A stretch of 64,000 nt of DNA, from contig NZ_MUNS01000025.1 in the NCBI RefSeq assembly GCF_002002705.1, forward strand, positions 62,001 through 126,000. Direction: 5' to 3'. Below the pieces are notes generated by a model, which was not told where the DNA came from, ran no database searches, and was given only the letters and a program-made list of their open reading frames with translations. Origin of the DNA: Polaromonas sp. C04. Lineage in GTDB: Bacteria > Pseudomonadota > Gammaproteobacteria > Burkholderiales > Burkholderiaceae_C. Each line of letters begins with the position of its first letter. The first letter of the stretch is position 1. Both the position numbers and the translations under genes were made by a program. Of this stretch, positions 62,372-64,000 are shown one piece after another.

Positions 62372-62803
62372 ATGAATTCACTGATCAGCCGCAACAGCCT
62401 GTTCGATGATTTTTTCAGGGATTTCGCCCCGGGCTTTTTCATCAAGCCGCTGCACGGCGAGAACGCTTTGCCGAGCCCGGCGCAGATCAGGATCGATGTG
62501 AAGGAAAACGACCAGAGCTTCATCGTGCAGGCCGAGGTGCCGGGTGTGCGCAAGGACGACATCCAGGTGTCGCTGGACGGCAGCGTGGTCACGCTGCGCG
62601 CCGAAGTCAAGCAGCAGGACAACCAGACCGAGGGTGACAAGGTACTTCGCAGCGAGCGCTACTACGGCGCGGTGTCGCGCAGTTTCCAGCTGCCGCAGGA
62701 CATCGACCAGGCGCAGGCCAAGGCCAAGTATGACAACGGGATTTTGATGCTGACGCTGCCCAAGAAGGGGGGCACCGGCGCGCAGCGCCTGGCCATCGAG
62801 TAA
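62372..62803 (+). CDS. Small heat-shock protein (Hsp20/alpha-crystallin family)
   Basis: A 143-residue chaperone: a short N-terminal segment (MNSLISRNSLFDDFFRDF), the alpha-crystallin domain (about residues 45-130) with FIVQAEVPGVRKDDIQVSLD, then YGAVSRSFQLPQDID and AKYDNGILMLTLPKK. It prevents aggregation of unfolded proteins. A sigma-32-like promoter and a possible thermometer hairpin lie upstream. Start at 62372 has AAAGGAAA upstream. Confidence 0.93.
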   Translation: MNSLISRNSLFDDFFRDFAPGFFIKPLHGENALPSPAQIRIDVKENDQSFIVQAEVPGVRKDDIQVSLDGSVVTLRAEVKQQDNQTEGDKVLRSERYYGAVSRSFQLPQDIDQAQAKAKYDNGILMLTLPKKGGTGAQRLAIE

Positions 62804-62842
62804 GCGGGCGGATCCGGCCTATGTGCTGCCGGTGCAGGCGCG

Positions 62843-63487
62843 TCAGCCGATGCCGCCCGCGCTGAGATGCAGCACGCGGTCCGCCCGCGCGGCGGCCGCC
62901 GCCGAATGCGTCACCAGCACCAGCGAGGCGCCGTGCTGGCGGGTTTGCGAGATCAGTGCATCCATCACCCTGGCGGCGGTGGCCGGGTCCAGGTTGCCGG
63001 TGGGCTCGTCCGCCAGCAGCAGGGTGGGGCGATGAATCAGCGCGCGCGCGATCGCCACGCGCTGCAGCTGGCCGCCGCTGAGCTGTTGCGGCAGCCGTGC
63101 GCCCAGGCCATGCAGGCCGACGGCATCCAGCATGTCCTGCACGCGCGCATCGTCGTGCTGGCCCAGCAGCATCAGCGGCAGCGCCACGTTTTGCGCCACG
63201 TCCAGGTGCGGCAGCACATGAAAGGCCTGGAATACAAAGCCGACCTTGCGCCGGCGCAAGAGCGCACGCTGATCGGCGCTCAAGACTTTGAGGTCCACGC
63301 CGTCGAGTTGCACCGAGCCGGTATCCCACGTATCCAGTCCGGCCATGCAGTTGAGCAGGGTGGATTTGCCGACGCCCGATTCGCCCACGATGGCGACGAA
63401 TTCACCGGGTGCGACTTCGAGCGAGACATTGTCGAAAACGACCAGGTCGCCATAGCGTTTGCTCAAGGCGTTGATGACCAGGCTCAT
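62843..63487 (-). CDS. LolD/MacB-type ABC transporter ATP-binding protein
   Basis: A 214-residue ATPase: Walker A IVGESGVGKSTLLN, signature LSGGQLQRVAIARAL, Walker B LLLADEPTGNLD and LVTHSAAAAARADR with the switch histidine. The MacB/LolD type usually pairs with an FtsX-like permease; the one at 45.6 kb is the best candidate in the window. The start MSLVINALSKRYG at 63487 has its upstream GGGGGCGG inside an R2 repeat; the frame runs on further through that repeat. Confidence 0.87.
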   Translation of the reverse strand: MSLVINALSKRYGDLVVFDNVSLEVAPGEFVAIVGESGVGKSTLLNCMAGLDTWDTGSVQLDGVDLKVLSADQRALLRRRKVGFVFQAFHVLPHLDVAQNVALPLMLLGQHDDARVQDMLDAVGLHGLGARLPQQLSGGQLQRVAIARALIHRPTLLLADEPTGNLDPATAARVMDALISQTRQHGASLVLVTHSAAAAARADRVLHLSAGGIG

Positions 63488-63492
63488 TGGAA

Positions 63493-63575
63493 ACCGCCCC
63501 CACGGTCGCCCACTGCGCGTGGCTCCCTGCTCCCCGAGGGGGCCCTCGCGCCTTGGGGCGGCCCGGCGACGCTCA
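63493..63575 (+). repeat. R2 GC-rich repeat between miaA and the LolD-like gene
   Basis: ACCGCCCCCACGGTCGCCCA, CTGCGCGTGGCTCCCTGC, TCCCCGAGGGGGCCCT, CGCGCCTTGGGGCGGCCCGG and CGACGCTCAA. Closest copy of the repeat inside the FtsX-like gene. The TCA (63573-63575) is the stop of miaA. Confidence 0.85.
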
Positions 63576-64000
63576 AGCGCGCTGCTCCTGGAAGGCCTGC
63601 ACAAGCGCCAGCACCTGCTGCACGGCCGTGGGGTCGTCGCAGGCCACCACGCGGCGTGCCGGCATGGAGCGCAGCCAGGTGAGCTGGCGCTTGGCGAGCT
63701 GGCGCGTGGCAAAGATGCCCTTGTCGCGCAGCTCGTGGATCGAGGGGAGGCCGCCCGGCCCGCGCGCTTCTTGCGCGTCCAGCCATTCCCACGCCTGGCG
63801 GTAGCCGACGCAGCGCATGGCGGGCGCCTGCGCGGACAGGTCGCCGCGCGCGCGCAGGGCTCGGACTTCGTCCAGAAAACCGGTGGCCAGCATGGCGTCG
63901 AAGCGCTGCGCGATGCGCTCGTGCAGCCAGCCGCGATCTTGCGGTTCCAGGGAAATAAAGGCGGTAGCCCTTGTGGCGTCTTCGCTGTCAGCTATTGTTT
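63573..64000 (-). CDS. miaA: tRNA dimethylallyltransferase MiaA, C-terminal part (runs out of the window)
   Basis: The last 142 residues of Mia[35 protein letters not shown] and [15 protein letters not shown] are signature segments of MiaA, which prenylates A37 of tRNAs reading U-starting codons. The frame is open to the window end, so the start lies outside. Near the break, residues [14 protein letters not shown] are encoded by an R1 repeat. The stop codon is in an R2 repeat, so this gene touches both repeat families. Confidence 0.9.
   Translation of the reverse strand, partial: TIADSEDATRATAFISLEPQDRGWLHERIAQRFDAMLATGFLDEVRALRARGDLSAQAPAMRCVGYRQAWEWLDAQEARGPGGLPSIHELRDKGIFATRQLAKRQLTWLRSMPARRVVACDDPTAVQQVLALVQAFQEQRA
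63952..64000 (-). repeat. R1 element inside miaA, cut by the window end
   Basis: Minus orientation: AAACAATAGCTGACAGCG, AAGACGCCACAAGGGCTACC, GCCTTTATTTC. The GCTG-GCG-AAGGGCTA-GCC order fits R1; the first arm lies beyond position 64000. It is in frame in miaA. Confidence 0.7.

Overview
The window is high-GC DNA, densely packed with genes on both strands. Its gene content points to a betaproteobacterium of the order Burkholderiales, most likely family Comamonadaceae (Polaromonas/Rhodoferax/Variovorax-like). The pointers are a urease locus joined to a urtABCDE urea transporter, a LivGFKHM-type cluster, VF530- and DUF938-type proteins, and two families of short dispersed repeats that I associate with this family. 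The placement rests on gene content and remembered repeat types, not on a database search.

Layout. 1-6.7 kb: end of a universal stress protein, an SDR, a pseudouridine synthase with a VF530 protein, a 46-residue basic protein, a type II NADH dehydrogenase, a VOC protein, and a two-cytochrome/ferredoxin group. 6.7-14.7 kb: housekeeping and accessory genes (DUF938 methyltransferase, DJ-1/PfpI protein, GNAT, RIO-type kinase, TVP38-like membrane protein, acyl-CoA ligase, SYLF protein, dodecin, FUSC-like membrane protein). 14.7-28.5 kb: tRNA-Ser(UGA), then ureA-J-B-C-E-F-G on the minus strand, divergent from urtABCDE on the plus strand. ureD stands apart, beyond a glycosyltransferase and a PEP-CTERM protein. 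28.6-35.5 kb: an MsbA-like exporter divergent from a marR-nodT-emrA-emrB efflux operon. 35.5-40.3 kb: a branched-chain-amino-acid-type ABC operon. 40.4-48.3 kb: AttH/CrtC-like protein, PLP enzyme, glyoxalase II, cytochrome P450, CBS protein, and a large FtsX-type permease. 48.3-58.3 kb: an exported-protein zone with two beta-propeller lipoproteins, an S53 (sedolisin) peptidase with Ig-like repeats and a Cys/Asp-rich tail, a beta-barrel protein and two methyltransferases. 58.7-64 kb: PhnB-like VOC protein, MDR reductase, ABC ATPase, MFS, Hsp20, a LolD-like ATPase and the 3' part of miaA.

How it fits together. UrtABCDE imports urea and the urease operon hydrolyses it. The 263-bp divergent region holds a perfect NtrC palindrome between two oppositely directed sigma-54 promoters, so uptake and hydrolysis look like one nitrogen-starvation response.

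The most unusual signal is not a gene. A roughly 35-60-bp palindromic element (called R1 here) occurs nine times in 64 kb, partly between genes but mostly inside open reading frames (ureF, an ABC exporter, nodT, an FtsX permease twice, miaA, and the 3' end of ureD). A second, GC-rich element (R2) sits between genes, where it supplies stop codons, and is read through in frame inside the same FtsX permease.
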